Source of the DNA: Enterobacterales bacterium
GTDB lineage: Bacteria > Pseudomonadota > Gammaproteobacteria > Enterobacterales > Enterobacteriaceae
Reading direction: 5' to 3'
Length of the DNA stretch: 43,408 nt
Assembly: GCA_015655145.1 (NCBI GenBank)
Contig: JAATFO010000090.1
Location: forward strand, 1 to 43,408
The notes beneath the pieces are model-generated. The model saw only the letters and a list, made by a program, of their open reading frames with translations. It did no database searches and had not been told where the DNA came from. Shown here piece by piece: positions 9,125 through 19,807 of the stretch. How positions within the stretch are numbered: position 1 is the first letter of the stretch; each line of letters opens with the position of its first letter. Made by a program: the position numbers and the translations under genes.

Positions 9125-10216
9125 TTAGTTCAGTTTAATCCGCACCAGACTGTCAGCTCCTTTGGTGCTGTGGTCCTTATTAAACGCCTGTTTTACGGTG
9201 ATATAAAGTGTCTGCCCATCCGGGGAAACCAATAAGCTGTTTGGATTAGGTTTGAATTCCCAACTCTGCTTAACGGCATAGCTGGTGGCATCAAGTTGCA
9301 ACAGTTTTCCGGACTCGCGCTGAGTAATGTAGATTTCGTTACGTATCGGGTTGAATTTGATCCCCAGAGAATCGCCAGTATCAAGGCGCTTAATCACTTG
9401 ACCATTGCGCTCGTCAAATACCAGTGTCGTTTTGGCTTTGGAGTTGTCGGTAACAAACAGACGACCTGTCGCGGGGTCTTCGGCCAGATTAACGAACAGG
9501 TAGTCTTTACCGTCGTTCGGCGTCCAGCGAGCCTCAATCTTGTGCGTCCGTGGGTTTATCACCAGAATTTCCCCGCCGCCATTTGCCGCATAAATCCGTT
9601 GCGTAACCGGTGACCAGAGCAGACCAGTAACCCATTTCCCGGCATTGTTAATACGCGTTTTCAGCTTGAGGGTCCTGGCGTCCACCACCCAAATAACCGC
9701 CGGATCGGCAACGCCGCCAATATAGAGTGAGCCATCGTGCCAGATGATTTCTCGTGCGCCGTAAGGAAAGCCTTTGTCATTGATTTCATTAAACAGCAAA
9801 CGCCCTTTTACTTTGCCGCTGGCGCTGTCCAGTGCGGTTACACCGCCATCAAGGGTATTGGTGATGTACAGAGTATTGCCTTCAGGATCTGTCGTCATAC
9901 CGAAGTTTTTTAAATCAGTGTGGGTTTCGCTGAGTGTTTTCAGCGTGACCGGATCCAACTTGTAGACCACGCCGCCATTGGCCTCTTTGAATGATTGCGC
10001 ACTGGCGACGTAGAGTGCCTTCGCGGGCTGGCTCCAGGCCATTTCATACAGGCCATTAGCCAACTCGCGTTGTACAATATTGTTAGCGGGTTGAGGCTTT
10101 ACTATCGGCGCGACGGCCTGTGGTTTGGCGCTGGGAGTCTGGCAGCCACTCAGTCCCACTGCGAGCAGGGTGATGATACTGGCTTTGAGCATCTCTTTAC
10201 GAATTCGTTGTTGCAT
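9125..10216 (-). CDS. YncE-like beta-propeller lipoprotein
   Basis: The 363-residue protein has a lipoprotein signal with lipobox LSGC (Cys25), then a seven-bladed YVTN/YncE-type beta-propeller. Repeated blade motifs appear as GVVYKLDPVTL, GVTALDSASGKV, VIWVVDARTLKL, EILVINPRTHKI, TTLVFDERNGQV and KLLQLDATSYAV. It is homologous to E. coli YncE (353 aa), a periplasmic protein reported to bind single-stranded DNA and to be Fur-regulated. E. coli YncE has an ordinary signal peptide, whereas this one should be lipid-anchored; the residue after Cys is Gln, not Asp, which predicts the outer membrane. GGGAGA six bases before the ATG fixes the start. No Fur box is evident upstream. Confidence 0.85.
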   Translation of the reverse strand: MQQRIRKEMLKASIITLLAVGLSGCQTPSAKPQAVAPIVKPQPANNIVQRELANGLYEMAWSQPAKALYVASAQSFKEANGGVVYKLDPVTLKTLSETHTDLKNFGMTTDPEGNTLYITNTLDGGVTALDSASGKVKGRLLFNEINDKGFPYGAREIIWHDGSLYIGGVADPAVIWVVDARTLKLKTRINNAGKWVTGLLWSPVTQRIYAANGGGEILVINPRTHKIEARWTPNDGKDYLFVNLAEDPATGRLFVTDNSKAKTTLVFDERNGQVIKRLDTGDSLGIKFNPIRNEIYITQRESGKLLQLDATSYAVKQSWEFKPNPNSLLVSPDGQTLYITVKQAFNKDHSTKGADSLVRIKLN

Positions 10217-10880
10217 AGCACTTCTCCCAATGGTGATGTCGATCTTGCCCGATGTAACGCGTGCGGCGATGTGTCGGGAATATAACGGTTAAACGGTGTT
10301 TCAGCGGCACCGAAACATTATGCAGTCCGTTGTAAATTCTGCAACGCGCAGTCCTGGCACGGGGTATGAAAAGTGGATGACTTTTATCTGCCCACTTGTT
10401 GCCCACTCGCGTTATAACAAAAAACATACGGATGAGAATAGTAAGCATTATCAGTTTTGGAGTAAACAGATAAAAATGGCATTAAGGCTGGTTGGATGAG
10501 CACGCGAGGCGGTTAATCCAGCGTGTGTTGCGCCTGATAGATTGATTTCACCTTATCATTGTCAGGGCTAAAAAAACGTTGGGTCATTAGTCTGTATTTT
10601 GCTGTTAAAAGTAAGGTTATATGAAGTAACGACAGACACCTGTCGAAGCAGGAATGTAGAATAACTGGAACAGGTAAGCGATTTCATTAGCGCAGTAATT
10701 CAGTTAACGGGCGATAATATTCCCCCCGGCACGGCAGAAACCTCATTTTACTGCTATCCTTAATCGTGAGCGCGTTGCCATTAGCCGCAATTTCCCACAA
10801 TACCCCTCATATTTTCTCATTGAGCCCCTTTTCCGCTTAATTCCGTTACGCTCGCCTGGTGCACACCTGAGGTTTGTTAC
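10217..10880. other. 664-base intergenic region between divergent genes
   Basis: No gene, repeat or RNA that I can support is visible here. It must hold the promoters of the yncE-like gene (−) and of the glucan synthase (+). Both flanks are AT-rich with several loose −10-like hexamers, none with a convincing −35 partner. The stretch lacks a long plausible frame on either strand. Confidence 0.5.
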
Positions 10881-13800
10881 ATGCTTATTTCTTTTAAAAA
10901 TAGCGTTATGAGTAAACGGGATCCGTCTGTAGTTCTGCATGGAACGGCAGAAAGTCAGGAACCTGCATTAAGATCTGAGTTATTTTCTGCCGATCAGATG
11001 GCTCGTTATGGTGAGAAGCTCGCGTTCTCACACAAACTGACTGAAAATAAAACGGCCTATTTTTTGCTTAATCGTCTGACCGAAAATGAACAGGTCATTA
11101 GCCGTAACTGTGAAATTATTAGCGGCGGAGAAAAAAACAGCATTGCGCCGGCCGGTGAATGGCTGCTGGATAATTTTTATCTGATTGAAGAACAGGTAAG
11201 GTTAGTCCGGCAACTGTTGCCGAAGAATTTTGGTAAAGGATTGCCGCAATTGACGGAACCTCATCATTGCCCACGCATTTATGATATTGCCACCGAAGCG
11301 ATAATTCACAGCGACGGACTGTGGGACGCCACCAGCCTGAGTCGATTCATCACCGCATATCAACAGGTTACGCCGCTGAATATGGGTGAACTGTGGGCGT
11401 TGCCTGGGATGTTACGGCTGGCATTGATTGAAAATTTGCGCCAGGTGAGTGTCGAGGTCGCTGCGGCGCACCAGGAACGTAATCTGGCCGAGCGCTGGGT
11501 GGTGCGCATGCTGAACAGTAGCGACAGTAGCAATGATGAATTGATTATCGTGATTGCTGAAATGGCGCGCAGCCAACCCTTCTACACCAGCGCATTTATT
11601 GCTGAGCTGGTTCGACGCCTCCAGGGACATGGTTCACTGATGTCGCTGCCGCTCAGTTGGATCGAACATAAGGTCTCGACCACCGGGCATACCACGGCTG
11701 ACTTAATCGCAAATTTTAATAAGCAGTTAGCGCGAAACCAGGTGTCTGTCAGCAACATTATTATCGGACTACGTAAACTGAATGAAGTTGACTGGGCTGA
11801 TTTTGCCGAAGCGATGAGCCTGGTTGAACAACTGCTTCATCAGGATCCGGCACAGATTTACGCCCACATGCACTTTGATACACGTGACCATTATCGTCAT
11901 AGCATTGAGATGCTTTCACGTTATGGCAATAACAGCGAAATTGATGTAGCCCGTCAGGCGCTGAGCCTGGCGCAAGCCGCCGCTGATGATGGCCGTATGC
12001 GCCATGTCGGTTACTATTTGATTGACAAAGGGCGGGATGCGCTGGAACAGGCATTGCATATTCGGGCGCCGATGCTGACCTACTCACGCAGTCAGTTCCA
12101 CCGCGTCTCGCTGCTCTCGTGGCTGGGTAGCTTGATTTTACTGGTGACCGCCTTTTCTGCCGATATTTTGTATCACACCTATCATCATGGTTTGGGCTGG
12201 ACACTGTGGCTTTTGGCGCCGCCCATTGTGTTGGTCGTCAGTCAATTTGTCATGAATCTTCTCAGTGAGTCGACCACCCGGGCTCGCCAACCGCAACCCC
12301 TGCCACGCATGGATTTTTCAGGCGGTATCCCTGAACAGGAAAGCACGTTGATTGTGATCCCCTGTTTGTTAGGCAGCCGCCAGGGCATTGATCGGTTGAT
12401 TAGCCGTCTTGAAGTTTGCTACCTCAGCAATGCCCAGACGCATCTTTACTTTGCTTTGTTGACCGACTATCACGATCGGTTGAGTGGGGGTCCGGTGGAT
12501 GATGACGCATTGTTGCTCTACGCGACGCTGGAAATTCAGCGGCTGAACCGCCACTATGCGGCGCAAGACATGCCGCTATTTTGTTTGTTGCACCGTGACA
12601 GTGAGCTCAATGCCGCTCAGGGCGTGTGGATGGGCTATGAACGCAAGCGCGGCAAACTTAATGCGCTCAATTGCTGGCTACGCGGGCAAAAAAACAGTTT
12701 TTCCCAGGTGGTCGGTTGCAGCCAGAATACGCTCCGCCATGTGCGTTATGTTATCACGCTGGATAGCGACACTGTGCTACCGAGGGAGATGGCGCACCGT
12801 CTGATCGCGGCAATGGCGCATCCTCTGAATAAACCCGTGTATAGTGCCGCGCTGCATCGGGTGATTGACGGCTATGCTATTCTCCAGCCGCGCTTAGCAG
12901 AAGAGATCCCCGTTCACGGACAAGGGCGCTATGCCGCACTGTGCAGTAGCGAACCGGGACATGATCCTTATTCCTCTATTGCCTCTGATATTTATCAGGA
13001 CCTGTTTGGTGAAGGATCGTATGTCGGCAAAGGGATTTACGACGTCGATATGTTCACGCGCGCGACAGAAAATGCCTGCCCGGAAAATCTGGTCCTCAGT
13101 CATGACCTGCTGGAAGGGTGCTATGCCCGATCCGGGTTACTGAGTGATGCCGTGTTGTATGAACAGTTCCCCAATAACTATTTGCTGGATGTTGCTCGTC
13201 GCAGCCGCTGGACACGAGGTGACTGGCAATTACTGAACTGGTTACGATGGCAGGTGCGCCAGGCGGATGGTAGCCGGCGCACCAATCCACTGAGTGGTCT
13301 GTCGCGCTGGAAACTGTGGGATAACTTGCGGCGCAGCCTGGTAGCACCAGCGTTGCTGGTGATGATATTCAGTGCGGTGCTGGTCGTACCCAATCCGGGA
13401 TACTGGTGGGGATTTCTCGCGCTGATGCTGTTGCTGCCTTGCAGTGTGGCGATGGGGATGGATCTGCTGACTAAAAACCGGCGCATTTCGGTGTGGCGTC
13501 ATATTAAAAGCGTTATGCACGGCACCTACCGACGATTGTTACGGATAGCGTTGATGCTGATGACGTTACCCCACGAGAGTCTGTGGTCCTTGCAGGCCAT
13601 CGTGGTTACTCTGTGGCGGCTGAATATCAGTCATCGCTATTTGCATGAATGGGCCAGTACTGATGGTGGCAAACTGGCTGAACAATGCAGACTTCGTCAT
13701 TTTTACCGGGTGATGTGGATTAACCCACTGGCAGGATTACTGCTGGCTGGGCTGCCATTATGGCTTACATTAACTCCTCAACTGCTGCTGATGTTGGCGG

Positions 13801-16800
13801 CTGTCGCCTGGATCGCGGCGCCAGCATTACTGTGGTGGCTAAGCCGACCCGTGGTGGTGAAACAGGTGGTCCTGCCGGCACAGCAACAACGTTATTTACG
13901 CGATGCAGCACGCGACACCTGGTCTTTTTTCACCACCTTCGTTGATGCTGAAGATAACTGGTTACCACCGGATAATTATCAGGATTTCCCGCTGCCGGTG
14001 ACGGCGCACCGTACGTCACCCACCAACATAGGCTTAAGTTTGCTGGCGAATCTGACCGCCTGGGATTTCGGCTACATCACGCAAGCTGAGGTACTATCTC
14101 GTACCAGCGCTACGCTGGATACGCTGGATAAACTCGAACATTTTCGCGGCCATCTTTACAACTGGTACGACACCCGTACCTTAGAGGCAATGAAACCACG
14201 CTATATCTCCAGTGTCGACAGCGGTAATCTAGCGGGTCATTTGCTCACGCTCAGCGCGGGGATGAGCAAATGGAAAACGCAGCCAGTTATGATGCTAAGC
14301 CCGGTACTGACCAGCCTGAGCGATATGCTGGAGAGACTGGCGGCAAGTTGGGGCAACACGCAGTCGGACAGTCTGCGACAACTGCGTCAGGCGCTCGCCC
14401 GTGCCATACCGAAAGCGACGCCAGCGATGCGGCTGGAACTGAACCATATGAGCCTGCTGGCCACCGCCATCCGGCATGAAAGCGCCGGGGTTTCCGCGCT
14501 GACGACACAATGGGCGGAGCAACTTCAACAACAACTGAGCGCCTGTAGCGAAGAGTATGAACAACTGTTTGGCTGGATGACCACGCCCCAGGAAAACGGT
14601 GAGGTGCCGTCTTTGCTGTGGCTCGCCTGCCAGGATGAAGCCACGGCAGAAAAAGGCAATGCCGACAAGGCGCAAGCGGTCGCCATCGCCCGTCAGCGTT
14701 TACATATTCTTGATGAACTGTCGCAGCGGCTAAATGATCATGCCCGAATGGATTTTAAATTCCTGTTTAATCATGCCACCCAGTTATTGAGCGTCGGTTA
14801 TAACTGCGATAGCAGTAAGATGGATACCAGCTATTATGATCTGTTGTCCTCAGAAATCAGACTGACCAATTACGTTACCATCACGACCAATCAGTTACCG
14901 CTCAAAAGCTGGTTTACCCTGGGTCGCCTGTATACCGCCATTAACCACCACGCGTACTTAATGTCATGGAGTGGTTCCATGTTTGAGTACCTGATGCCGC
15001 AATTAGTCATGCCTTTTTGGCCGGGAACGTTATTAGAAAAGATGTGCCAGTCGGCGGTCAAATTGCAAATGGCGTGGGGCAAGGAGCAGGATCTACCCTG
15101 GGGAGTATCAGAATCAGCCTATGCGGCGTACGATAATAACTATAGTTATAAATATCATGCCTTTGGCGTGCCGTCTTTAGGGCTGAAGCGCGGACTGAGC
15201 GAGGATAAAGTCATCGCACCCTATGCGACCATGTTGGCATTACTGGTGTTCCCGCGTGCCGCCTGCGACAATTTGCTCCGGCTCGAAAAAAGCGGTGCGC
15301 GCGGTCAGTATGGTTTTTATGAAGCGCTGGATTATACGCCGTCGCGCCTTGCCCGGGGTGAAAGCTGTATCACTGTGCGCTGCTATATGGCGCACCATCA
15401 GGGTATGAGTTTACTGGCGCTGTCAAATTGTCTACTGGATAAACCGATGGTAGCGCGCTTTGCGGCTTCGCCGGTGTTTCAGTCAGGGCGGTTGTTGTTG
15501 CAGGAGCGCATACCGACCTCTGTCGAGTTTTACAGCCCTTACCGGAAATTTGAGCCGCAGAATGAGGTATTGAATGCCGCGCCTGCGGGGATTCGAGAAT
15601 TTCATGAAACGGATGGGGCGCTGCCTGAAGTGCAGTTATTGTCAAATTCCCATTACCATGTGGTGGTCACGCAGTCTGGCGGCGGGTTTAGCAGTTGGAA
15701 GAATATTGCGCTAACTCGCTGGCGCAGTGATACCACCCGGGATAATCGCGGAACTTTCTGTTATCTCAGTGATCCGCTAACCGGTGAACTCTGGAGCAAT
15801 ACCTGTCAGCCCACCGGTAACGAAGGCAGTCAATACCACGCCATACTCACTGATGCCGGCGTTGAGTTTGATCGCCAGCAAGGATCGGTTAGCGTACATA
15901 CTCATATGGTGGTGTCGCCCGAGGATGATGTTGAGCTACGTCGTATGACCTTAACGCATCGTGGCCGTCATGCGCGCAGCATTGATATCACCACCTATGT
16001 TGAAGTGGTACTGGCCCCGCCGGCCAGTGAACGGGCGCATCCGGCATTCAATAACTTATTTATTCAGACCGAGTTAGTGCCGGAACAAGAGGGCATTATC
16101 TGTTACCGTCGCCCGCGAACCGCCGATGAGACCAGCCCGTGTTTTTTCCACATTATGGCGATCCACGGCGCGGTAAACCGGGAAACCTCATTTGAAACTG
16201 ATCGCGCCATCTTTATTGGCCGGGGACGAACATCCGCTGCGCCGCACGCGCTGCAACTGGGCAGTAAGCTCACTAATTCAGCCGGTGCGGTGCTGGATCC
16301 GATAATGGCCATGCGCAACCGGATTGAACTGAAACCGGGCATCCCGGTGGTGATCGATATCCTGTACGGCGTGGCTGCCACCCGTGAGCAGAGTGTGGCG
16401 GTAATGGAAAAATACCGTGATCACAACATTGCCGACCGGGTACTGGAAATGGCCTGGTCACACAGTCAGGTAATGCTGCGGCAAATTAATGCCACGGAAG
16501 AACGTACCAACCTGTTTAATCGGTTGGCCAGCGTCATTCTCTATCCCGGACATGAACTCCGTGCGGACACCGCAGTGCTGATGCGTAATCGTAAAGGACA
16601 GTCAGGTTTGTGGGGATATAGCCTGTCGGGGGATCTTCCGATGGTGGTGTTGACCATGACCAACAGCGAAAGTATGGCGATGGTCACGACACTGATTCAG
16701 GCACATGATTACTGGCGCCTGAAAGGTCTGGTAGTGGATTTAGTGATCCTCAACAATGATATGGGCGGCTATCAGCAACAACTTTATACGCAAATCACCA

Positions 16801-19457
16801 GCGCCATCGACGCTGAGTCAAAATCGGGGCAGCTCGACAAACCCGGTGGAATTTTTCTTTGCAAAGGCGAGCAGCTCGCCGCAGACGACCTCACGTTACT
16901 GATGAGTGTAGCGTGTGTTTATCTTGATGATCGGCGTGGCACACTGCTTGAGCAACTGAATAAACGGATGCAGTTGCCGCATTTCCAGCCGCCTTTGTTG
17001 GTGACATCACCAGCATTGATGGTGCCGGAAGATCCGGTATTGCCTTATGCGGTTAATGGCTGGCAATGCTTTAATGGTCTGGGCGGATTCTCCGCTGATG
17101 GTCGTGAATACGGCATCCTGTTATCAGAGGGGCAAAATACCCCGGCCCCATGGTGCAATGTGATGGCCAATGACCTGATTGGCAGTGTAATTTCGGAGAG
17201 TGGTCAGGCTTATAGTTGGGTTGAAAATGCGCATGAGTATCGTTTAACCCCATGGGAAAATGATGCAGTAACTGACGAGGGCGGCGAAACCCTCTATATC
17301 CGTGATGAGGAAAGTGGCCATATCTGGTCGCCAACGCCGCTTCCGGCGCGCGGAAAAGGCGACTATCTCACTCGTCACGGTTTTGGCTACAGTGTTTTCC
17401 AGCATCAGGAAGCGGGGATTGAAACAGAACTGACGGTGCTGGTTGCCGAGCAGGAAGCGGTGAAATTGTTGATGCTGCGCGTCAGCAATCACTCACGGCG
17501 CACCCGGAAAATCTCGGTCACGGCCTGTGTCGACTGGGTGCTGGGCAGTGACCGTACCGCATCGGCATTGCATATCATTACCGCACCTGCCAGCGTCAAT
17601 AACGGCTGCGGCATTCTGGCGAGCAATCATTACAATAGCAATGGTTCCGAACGCACGGCATTCTTTGCTCTCAGCGGCGTGCACTGCTCCTTCAGTGGTG
17701 ATCGACGTGAGTTTCTGGGACGAAATGGCTCGCCCGCCACGCCCGTCGCGTTGAAAATGAGACGGCTCTCTGATAAAACCGGGGCTGGTTATGATCCCTG
17801 TGCCGCTCTGCAATCAGCGACAACGTTAATCTACGGTGATCAGCGAACCTTCATTGGCGTGCTGGGTGCGGCAGAAAATGCGTCCACCGCAGAAGCATTG
17901 ATCGCCACGTTTCTGGATGAAACGCGGGTCTGCCAGGAACTCGACAATGTGCATCAATACTGGCATCGCATTCTCGACAAAGTCCAGGTGGAAACGCCGG
18001 ATCCCACGGTGGATTTACTGGTAAATGGCTGGTTGAGCTACCAGACATTAGCCTGTCGCATCATGGCTCGTAGCGGTTACTACCAGTCAGGGGGCGCCTG
18101 GGGCTTTCGTGATCAGCTCCAGGATACCATGGCGCTGGCGTATACCGTCCCGGAACGCTTACGCCAGCAACTGGTATTGTGTGCCTCACGGCAATTTCCT
18201 GAAGGGGATGTGCAGCACTGGTGGCATCCGCCGTTAGGTAATGGCGTACGGACACAATGTTCTGACGATTTCCTGTGGTTGCCACTGGCGCTGTGCCACT
18301 ATGTTTCGGTAACGGATGACGTGAGCGTGCTGGAAGACTCGGCATGTTACCTTGAGGGGCGACCCTTAATGCCGGAAGAAGAATCTTCTTATACCCAACC
18401 CGCGCGCAGTGATCTCAGGGAAACCCTCTGGCAACATGGCGTGCGAGCCATTAAGCATGGGCTGCGCTTAGGTGAACATGGGTTGCCGCTAATGGGCTCT
18501 GGTGACTGGAACGACGGGATGAACACGGTCGGTCTGGCCGGCAAAGGAGAAAGTGTCTGGCTCGGATTCTTCTTGTATACCGTGTTGCAGCGCTATGCGG
18601 CCCTGGCGCAACGGTTTGGTGATGACGCGGTACAACATCTTTGTCAGGACGAAGCTGAAAAGCTCAAACAGAATCTGCATGATCATGGCTGGGATGGCGC
18701 GTGGTATTTGCGAGGATATTTTGACAGTGGCGAAACGTTGGGCTCACACCTGAATGTCGAATGCCGTATCGATGCGATTGCGCAAAGCTGGTCGGTTTTG
18801 TCCGGTGCCGGGGATCCTCAGCGTTCTCAGAGCGCGATGCAGGCACTGGATGATAATTTGGTCGATCAACCTAATGGTCTGATCAAACTGTTGACGCCGC
18901 CTTTCGACGGTCACGGACCTAATCCGGGCTACATTCGCGGCTATTTACCGGGCGTACGGGAAAACGGCGGGCAATATACCCACGGCGCCATCTGGGCAAT
19001 TATGGCTTTCGCCCGGATGGGCAATAAACAGCATGCCTGGGATCTGTTCCGGTTGATCAACCCGATTAATCACAGCCGCACCTATGACGCGGTGCAACGC
19101 TATAAAGTGGAACCGTACGTGATGTCTGCGGACATTTATGCCAATCCTCCTCATAATGGCCGCGGGGGCTGGAGCTGGTATACCGGTTCTGCGGGCTGGA
19201 CCTGGCGTTTGCTGGTTGAATCGCTGATTGGCCTGACCCGCAAGGGCAATACCCTGCAACTGGAACCCTTCCTGCCTGAGGGCTGGCCGCAACTCATCCT
19301 GCGCTATCAACATGGCGGCAGTGAATATAAAATTAGGGTGATACGCGGTAAGAAGGATGAACACAGCATACATCTGGATGGTGTGTTATTGCCCGATGGC
19401 ATCATCCCCTTAAGCGACGATGGTCTGGCGCATCAGGTGACGGCCCTGACGCCATGA
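10881..19457 (+). CDS. Cyclic beta-glucan synthase, NdvB/ChvB type (GT84–GH94)
   Basis: This giant inner-membrane enzyme (2858 aa) is built like NdvB/ChvB/Cgs, which polymerise UDP-glucose into cyclic beta-1,2-glucan. Membrane pairs lie at about residues 411–461, 820–859 and 886–989. The glycosyltransferase between the first two shows the DxD motif DSD at 628–630 and RSRWTRGDWQ at 774–783. A glycoamylase-like domain follows (about 1000–1520; MAHHQGMSLLAL at ~1503). Beta-sandwich regions then lead into a C-terminal GH94 phosphorylase-type domain with GDWNDGMN at 2541–2548 (Asp2545 the likely acid, as in chain-length control by phosphorolysis) and GGWSWYTGSAGW near the end. TGAGG eight bases before the ATG supports the start. 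No exporter (NdvA) gene is adjacent. Product linkage (beta-1,2) is inferred from family. Confidence 0.92.
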   Translation: MLISFKNSVMSKRDPSVVLHGTAESQEPALRSELFSADQMARYGEKLAFSHKLTENKTAYFLLNRLTENEQVISRNCEIISGGEKNSIAPAGEWLLDNFYLIEEQVRLVRQLLPKNFGKGLPQLTEPHHCPRIYDIATEAIIHSDGLWDATSLSRFITAYQQVTPLNMGELWALPGMLRLALIENLRQVSVEVAAAHQERNLAERWVVRMLNSSDSSNDELIIVIAEMARSQPFYTSAFIAELVRRLQGHGSLMSLPLSWIEHKVSTTGHTTADLIANFNKQLARNQVSVSNIIIGLRKLNEVDWADFAEAMSLVEQLLHQDPAQIYAHMHFDTRDHYRHSIEMLSRYGNNSEIDVARQALSLAQAAADDGRMRHVGYYLIDKGRDALEQALHIRAPMLTYSRSQFHRVSLLSWLGSLILLVTAFSADILYHTYHHGLGWTLWLLAPPIVLVVSQFVMNLLSESTTRARQPQPLPRMDFSGGIPEQESTLIVIPCLLGSRQGIDRLISRLEVCYLSNAQTHLYFALLTDYHDRLSGGPVDDDALLLYATLEIQRLNRHYAAQDMPLFCLLHRDSELNAAQGVWMGYERKRGKLNALNCWLRGQKNSFSQVVGCSQNTLRHVRYVITLDSDTVLPREMAHRLIAAMAHPLNKPVYSAALHRVIDGYAILQPRLAEEIPVHGQGRYAALCSSEPGHDPYSSIASDIYQDLFGEGSYVGKGIYDVDMFTRATENACPENLVLSHDLLEGCYARSGLLSDAVLYEQFPNNYLLDVARRSRWTRGDWQLLNWLRWQVRQADGSRRTNPLSGLSRWKLWDNLRRSLVAPALLVMIFSAVLVVPNPGYWWGFLALMLLLPCSVAMGMDLLTKNRRISVWRHIKSVMHGTYRRLLRIALMLMTLPHESLWSLQAIVVTLWRLNISHRYLHEWASTDGGKLAEQCRLRHFYRVMWINPLAGLLLAGLPLWLTLTPQLLLMLAAVAWIAAPALLWWLSRPVVVKQVVLPAQQQRYLRDAARDTWSFFTTFVDAEDNWLPPDNYQDFPLPVTAHRTSPTNIGLSLLANLTAWDFGYITQAEVLSRTSATLDTLDKLEHFRGHLYNWYDTRTLEAMKPRYISSVDSGNLAGHLLTLSAGMSKWKTQPVMMLSPVLTSLSDMLERLAASWGNTQSDSLRQLRQALARAIPKATPAMRLELNHMSLLATAIRHESAGVSALTTQWAEQLQQQLSACSEEYEQLFGWMTTPQENGEVPSLLWLACQDEATAEKGNADKAQAVAIARQRLHILDELSQRLNDHARMDFKFLFNHATQLLSVGYNCDSSKMDTSYYDLLSSEIRLTNYVTITTNQLPLKSWFTLGRLYTAINHHAYLMSWSGSMFEYLMPQLVMPFWPGTLLEKMCQSAVKLQMAWGKEQDLPWGVSESAYAAYDNNYSYKYHAFGVPSLGLKRGLSEDKVIAPYATMLALLVFPRAACDNLLRLEKSGARGQYGFYEALDYTPSRLARGESCITVRCYMAHHQGMSLLALSNCLLDKPMVARFAASPVFQSGRLLLQERIPTSVEFYSPYRKFEPQNEVLNAAPAGIREFHETDGALPEVQLLSNSHYHVVVTQSGGGFSSWKNIALTRWRSDTTRDNRGTFCYLSDPLTGELWSNTCQPTGNEGSQYHAILTDAGVEFDRQQGSVSVHTHMVVSPEDDVELRRMTLTHRGRHARSIDITTYVEVVLAPPASERAHPAFNNLFIQTELVPEQEGIICYRRPRTADETSPCFFHIMAIHGAVNRETSFETDRAIFIGRGRTSAAPHALQLGSKLTNSAGAVLDPIMAMRNRIELKPGIPVVIDILYGVAATREQSVAVMEKYRDHNIADRVLEMAWSHSQVMLRQINATEERTNLFNRLASVILYPGHELRADTAVLMRNRKGQSGLWGYSLSGDLPMVVLTMTNSESMAMVTTLIQAHDYWRLKGLVVDLVILNNDMGGYQQQLYTQITSAIDAESKSGQLDKPGGIFLCKGEQLAADDLTLLMSVACVYLDDRRGTLLEQLNKRMQLPHFQPPLLVTSPALMVPEDPVLPYAVNGWQCFNGLGGFSADGREYGILLSEGQNTPAPWCNVMANDLIGSVISESGQAYSWVENAHEYRLTPWENDAVTDEGGETLYIRDEESGHIWSPTPLPARGKGDYLTRHGFGYSVFQHQEAGIETELTVLVAEQEAVKLLMLRVSNHSRRTRKISVTACVDWVLGSDRTASALHIITAPASVNNGCGILASNHYNSNGSERTAFFALSGVHCSFSGDRREFLGRNGSPATPVALKMRRLSDKTGAGYDPCAALQSATTLIYGDQRTFIGVLGAAENASTAEALIATFLDETRVCQELDNVHQYWHRILDKVQVETPDPTVDLLVNGWLSYQTLACRIMARSGYYQSGGAWGFRDQLQDTMALAYTVPERLRQQLVLCASRQFPEGDVQHWWHPPLGNGVRTQCSDDFLWLPLALCHYVSVTDDVSVLEDSACYLEGRPLMPEEESSYTQPARSDLRETLWQHGVRAIKHGLRLGEHGLPLMGSGDWNDGMNTVGLAGKGESVWLGFFLYTVLQRYAALAQRFGDDAVQHLCQDEAEKLKQNLHDHGWDGAWYLRGYFDSGETLGSHLNVECRIDAIAQSWSVLSGAGDPQRSQSAMQALDDNLVDQPNGLIKLLTPPFDGHGPNPGYIRGYLPGVRENGGQYTHGAIWAIMAFARMGNKQHAWDLFRLINPINHSRTYDAVQRYKVEPYVMSADIYANPPHNGRGGWSWYTGSAGWTWRLLVESLIGLTRKGNTLQLEPFLPEGWPQLILRYQHGGSEYKIRVIRGKKDEHSIHLDGVLLPDGIIPLSDDGLAHQVTALTP

Positions 19458-19544
19458 CCTGGTAAGGGAATCGCGCAAGATAAACTGATACGCCGGGAGG
19501 CGTAACCAGACAATGGCCGTTGACTGGGCCATTGTCTGCGCAGG

Positions 19545-19784
19545 TTATTCGTCGACGTCTCTTTCCAGCAAAGGCGGAATGGTGGGCACTTCCGGCGCAG
19601 TATCAATGTCTTTCTGGGTAATGCGAAAGGCTGCCGGGTAATGCTCACGGCTGGTGCGGCGCAGGGGTTCAGTGGATCGCCAGGTATATAAACAATGCTG
19701 GCACTGATAAACGATCCAAACATTGGCAACGGGCGATGTGGCCATTACGGTAATATTTTCATCGGCACAGCGTGGGCAAATCAT
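19545..19784 (-). CDS. ecdD: Non-oxidative hydroxyarylic acid decarboxylase subunit D
   Basis: This 79-residue protein is the small D subunit (VdcD/ShdD/EcdD family) of the reversible 4-hydroxybenzoate/vanillate decarboxylase. Two CxxC pairs, CPRC at residues 3–6 and CQHC at about 28–31, look like a zinc-ribbon. The segments WRSTEPLRRTSREHYPAAFR and KDID followed by VPTIPPLLERD are the family hallmark. The precise role of D in the complex is unknown. GGAGG before the ATG gives a strong start. It lies 23 bases downstream of subunit C on the same strand, the normal order C–D. Confidence 0.92.
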   Translation of the reverse strand: MICPRCADENITVMATSPVANVWIVYQCQHCLYTWRSTEPLRRTSREHYPAAFRITQKDIDTAPEVPTIPPLLERDVDE

Positions 19785-19807
19785 AGTTATTCCTCCGGTG
19801 AGTCAGT

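Noticed and set aside
10881..19457. Many long frames on the other strand and frames of the glucan synthase gene
   Set aside because: They are shadows of a single GC-biased coding sequence; none has a family motif or ribosome-binding site.
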